Positions 24,089 through 25,788 of a stretch of 25,788 nucleotides of DNA are shown here, piece after piece. This stretch comes from a virus, in the IMG/VR virus record IMGVR_UViG_3300030103_005374, positions 21,758-47,545 of that record; one strand, 5' to 3'. Both the position numbers and the translations under genes were made by a program. Each line of letters starts with the position of its first letter. Within the stretch, counting starts at the first letter, position 1. The notes under the pieces are model-generated. The model was not told where the DNA came from. It searched no databases and worked only from the letters and a program-made list of their open reading frames with translations.

Positions 24089-25788
24089 TTAAAATGGTAA
24101 ATCATCACCACCAGTTTCTAAATTAGTCACAGTAACTTCATCATCATCTTCATTTGAAGATTCCACTTGTGGGGTGTTACTTTCCTCTCTTAAGAAAGTT
24201 ATTTCTTCTTCTAATGAAGCAGTTTCTGATTCTTCTCTTTCTTCTTCTGCAACATATTTACTTTGTTCTGAATCCCAAACAGGTGTCATATTTTTTGCTA
24301 CTATCTCTAAATATTCTGGAGATTTTTTAGCGTAAACATCTCTAAATGTTTCTTCGTTGTTAAACCAATCGTTAGCCTTAGTAGTATCTTCAGTTAACAT
24401 ACTTACATCATCACACATAATAGATGTTACTACACTCCACCCTTTTTCGTTACGGTTAGTAGTTATAATAATATCTCTACCTTCTCTAGCATCTGTAATG
24501 TCACCTTTTAATTTAAAAAGTGGCATTAACTTATCCATAACACCGTTACCTGTGTAATTGTGTTTAAATCTCCAAAATTTAACACCGTGATCTTCATTAT
24601 CTCTATCAATACCTTTTAAAAGTTGATCCGTTATTCCAGGATTTAATTCATTGTCCATTCCTGCTACTACTTCATCAGGATCTTTCCTCACACTTCCTGC
24701 ATTAGCATACCCAATTCTTCCACCGTCAGCCGCTGTCATTAAATCTCTTTGATAAAGAGGATCTACAGGTGTTACTGGAAAGTCTCCTATTTGAGCAAGC
24801 CATTTATTCTTTTCTGCTAACCATTTATTGTACCCTTCATCTTTATCCTTATCACCAGTCATACCTGTGTACAAACCACCAAGTGCTGATAGACCTGTAA
24901 TACCACCAAGGGCTGTTGGCATAAATGATCCGCTGCCTTGAGTTAAACCTAATTTACCTAACCAACCTTTTGTTCCTGCAGATGTTTGCATAGCATCCGT
25001 AAAGGGAACTCCATATTTAAAAGGTTTAGCTCCAAAGAATGCTTTTTTTAAAGCAGCTCCTTTACCTGCACCAAGAAGACCACTAAATCCTGTACCTGGT
25101 ATTCCAAAACCTAAAGCACCTATCAACGCAGCTTTACCTAATGGTGACTTTGCAACTTTCTTAATTGTTTTACCAATCTTCTTAACGAATTTTCCTAAAC
25201 CATATGCTTGTCTTAAATCTGTTATTCCACCACCAGCAAATCCTGGTCTACCACCATCTGCTCCATAAAAATATTCTGAACTAAAATCATGTCCAGGTGT
25301 ACTTCTATCAAAAGGTTGATCTAACCTTCCAACATCCCAATCTGGATCAGTTGGATCAGTATCATCTCCCGTACCAGGGTGCACGTCTTGTGGTGCGTAG
25401 TAGTTGGGAAGAACTTGACCGTCACCACGATGATATTCAGGATATCTTTCAGGATATCTCTGAGCTAATTGCCATTCAGGCATGTATCTTTCTTCAAAAT
25501 CTTTAGTTGATAAATCTCCTTCTTTAGCTAGGTCTATATCAATTAATGCTTGTTTAAGCCATTCATCTTCTTCTGCTTCTTCATATAACATAGGATGGTC
25601 GTACCCCATTTTCTTTCTATAGTTTTCAAGTGCATGTTTTATGTAATAAGGGCTGTGTTTTTTTGATACTTGCTCTGCTAACCATTTGCCTGGACCTAAA
25701 AAAACATCTTTTGTTTTTTCTAAAATTGTTTTATCTTCTGGGAATACATCAGGTAGATCTTTTTCACCAGTACCAGGTAGTATTTCTA
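24089..25788 (-). CDS. Chimeric frame: ADGGR-type marine phage protein fused to a gp32-like SSB C-terminal half (5' end beyond the right edge)
   Basis: The frame is open through the right edge, so the Met at 25609 is internal. C-terminal part (about 24690-24089): HGVKFWRFKHNYTGNGVMDK, then GDITDAREGRDIII and a Glu/Ser-rich linker ending in GGDDLPF. This matches the distal half of gp32-type single-stranded DNA-binding proteins, with the acidic tip used to recruit replication partners, and it sits next to uvsX and the other replication genes where such a gene belongs. Upstream part (about 24700 to the edge): Gly/Ala-rich, with GADGGRPGFAGGG and AADGGRIGYANAGS and a basic-amphipathic stretch (KFVKKIGKTIKKVAKSPLGK), a pattern I associate with marine SAR11-type phage proteins of uncertain role. 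GC rises from roughly a third in the SSB part to 43-50% in hand-counted lines of the upstream part. The SSB half lacks the ~100 N-terminal residues needed for a complete OB-fold, so fusion or misassembly near 24690 is likely. Confidence 0.7.
   Translation of the reverse strand, partial: EILPGTGEKDLPDVFPEDKTILEKTKDVFLGPGKWLAEQVSKKHSPYYIKHALENYRKKMGYDHPMLYEEAEEDEWLKQALIDIDLAKEGDLSTKDFEERYMPEWQLAQRYPERYPEYHRGDGQVLPNYYAPQDVHPGTGDDTDPTDPDWDVGRLDQPFDRSTPGHDFSSEYFYGADGGRPGFAGGGITDLRQAYGLGKFVKKIGKTIKKVAKSPLGKAALIGALGFGIPGTGFSGLLGAGKGAALKKAFFGAKPFKYGVPFTDAMQTSAGTKGWLGKLGLTQGSGSFMPTALGGITGLSALGGLYTGMTGDKDKDEGYNKWLAEKNKWLAQIGDFPVTPVDPLYQRDLMTAADGGRIGYANAGSVRKDPDEVVAGMDNELNPGITDQLLKGIDRDNEDHGVKFWRFKHNYTGNGVMDKLMPLFKLKGDITDAREGRDIIITTNRNEKGWSVVTSIMCDDVSMLTEDTTKANDWFNNEETFRDVYAKKSPEYLEIVAKNMTPVWDSEQSKYVAEEEREESETASLEEEITFLREESNTPQVESSNEDDDEVTVTNLETGGDDLPF
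24690..24760 (-). other. Probable junction of the two halves of the fused frame
   Basis: The ADGGR repeat text (second copy at 24716-24730, AADGGRIGYANAGS) ends at about 24691. From about 24688 the sequence reads KDPDEVVAGMDNELNPGI and leads directly into the gp32-like domain. Hand-counted GC: 43% for the 60 bases at 24901, 50% for those at 25381, 33% for those at 24241. The exact breakpoint cannot be placed by eye; this interval covers where the character changes. Confidence 0.5.
24716..25261 (-). repeat. Two copies of the ADGGR motif in the Gly/Ala-rich part
   Basis: ADGGRPGFAG (codons for ADGGR at 25247-25261) and ADGGRIGYAN (24716-24730) are separated by about 530 bases within the same frame. 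They use different codons for the same residues, so the similarity is at the protein level. Such spaced A-D-G-G-R-x-G-[FY] motifs recur in marine phage structural-type proteins; their function is not known to me. Confidence 0.6.

Noticed and set aside
25607-25609. Met at 25609 as the true start of the right-edge gene
   Set aside because: The frame stays open without a stop to the window edge and the upstream text (GPGKWLAEQVSKKHSPYYIK) looks coding, so the gene is 5'-truncated by the window.
1-25788. tRNA genes, CRISPR arrays, insertion sequences, attachment sites
   Set aside because: Reading both strands I saw no cloverleaf with a T-loop GTTCRANNC in intergenic space, no regularly spaced direct repeats, no transposase and no integrase; intergenic space is too small for most of these.

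Overview
This 25.8 kb window is a piece of a double-stranded DNA phage genome with a contractile (T4-superfamily) tail. All supported genes lie on the minus strand, so the map reads right to left. The DNA is very AT-rich, genes are packed with gaps of a few bases, most starts have no clear Shine-Dalgarno sequence, and there are no tRNAs, CRISPR arrays or insertion sequences. Assignment to the T4 superfamily rests on gp25, gp6, a UvsX-type recombinase, a gp41/DnaB-type helicase and a gp32-like segment. The very long, poorly conserved baseplate/tail proteins suggest a distant relative rather than a close T4 cousin. A marine origin is likely because the right end carries a protein type common in marine (SAR11-type) phages; a Bacteroidota host would fit the AT-rich, SD-poor starts, but nothing in the sequence proves the host.

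Layout, in transcription order (right to left). (1) 25788-24089: an open frame entering from the right edge whose C-terminal ~200 residues look like a gp32-type single-stranded DNA-binding protein, while the upstream part is an unrelated Gly/Ala-rich protein with ADGGR motifs and higher GC. This is a chimera: either a real recombinant or an assembly join. (2) A strong hairpin terminator. (3) A replication/recombination/nucleotide block: uvsX-like recombinase, FEN/RNase H-type 5'-3' exonuclease, an unknown 153-aa protein, DnaB-like helicase, and a class II (adenosylcobalamin-dependent) ribonucleotide reductase. (4) A bidirectional terminator at 18067-18100. (5) A virion block: gp25, gp6, a small membrane protein, a 1547-aa Cys-rich protein with a hydrophobic segment, four unrecognised putative virion proteins (661, 299, 256 and 304 aa), and a giant protein of more than 2031 aa that runs off the left edge.

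The two blocks have a simple logic: recombination-dependent replication plus dNTP supply on one side, baseplate/tail assembly on the other, with a terminator at the boundary. The most unusual parts are the chimeric SSB gene, the hairpin sitting 12 bases before the uvsX start, the membrane-like and cysteine-dense elements inside the baseplate operon, and the repeated double-cysteine modules in the giant left-edge protein. No stretch over 300 bases lacks a gene; the longest gap, 102 bases, is the boundary between blocks 3 and 5.
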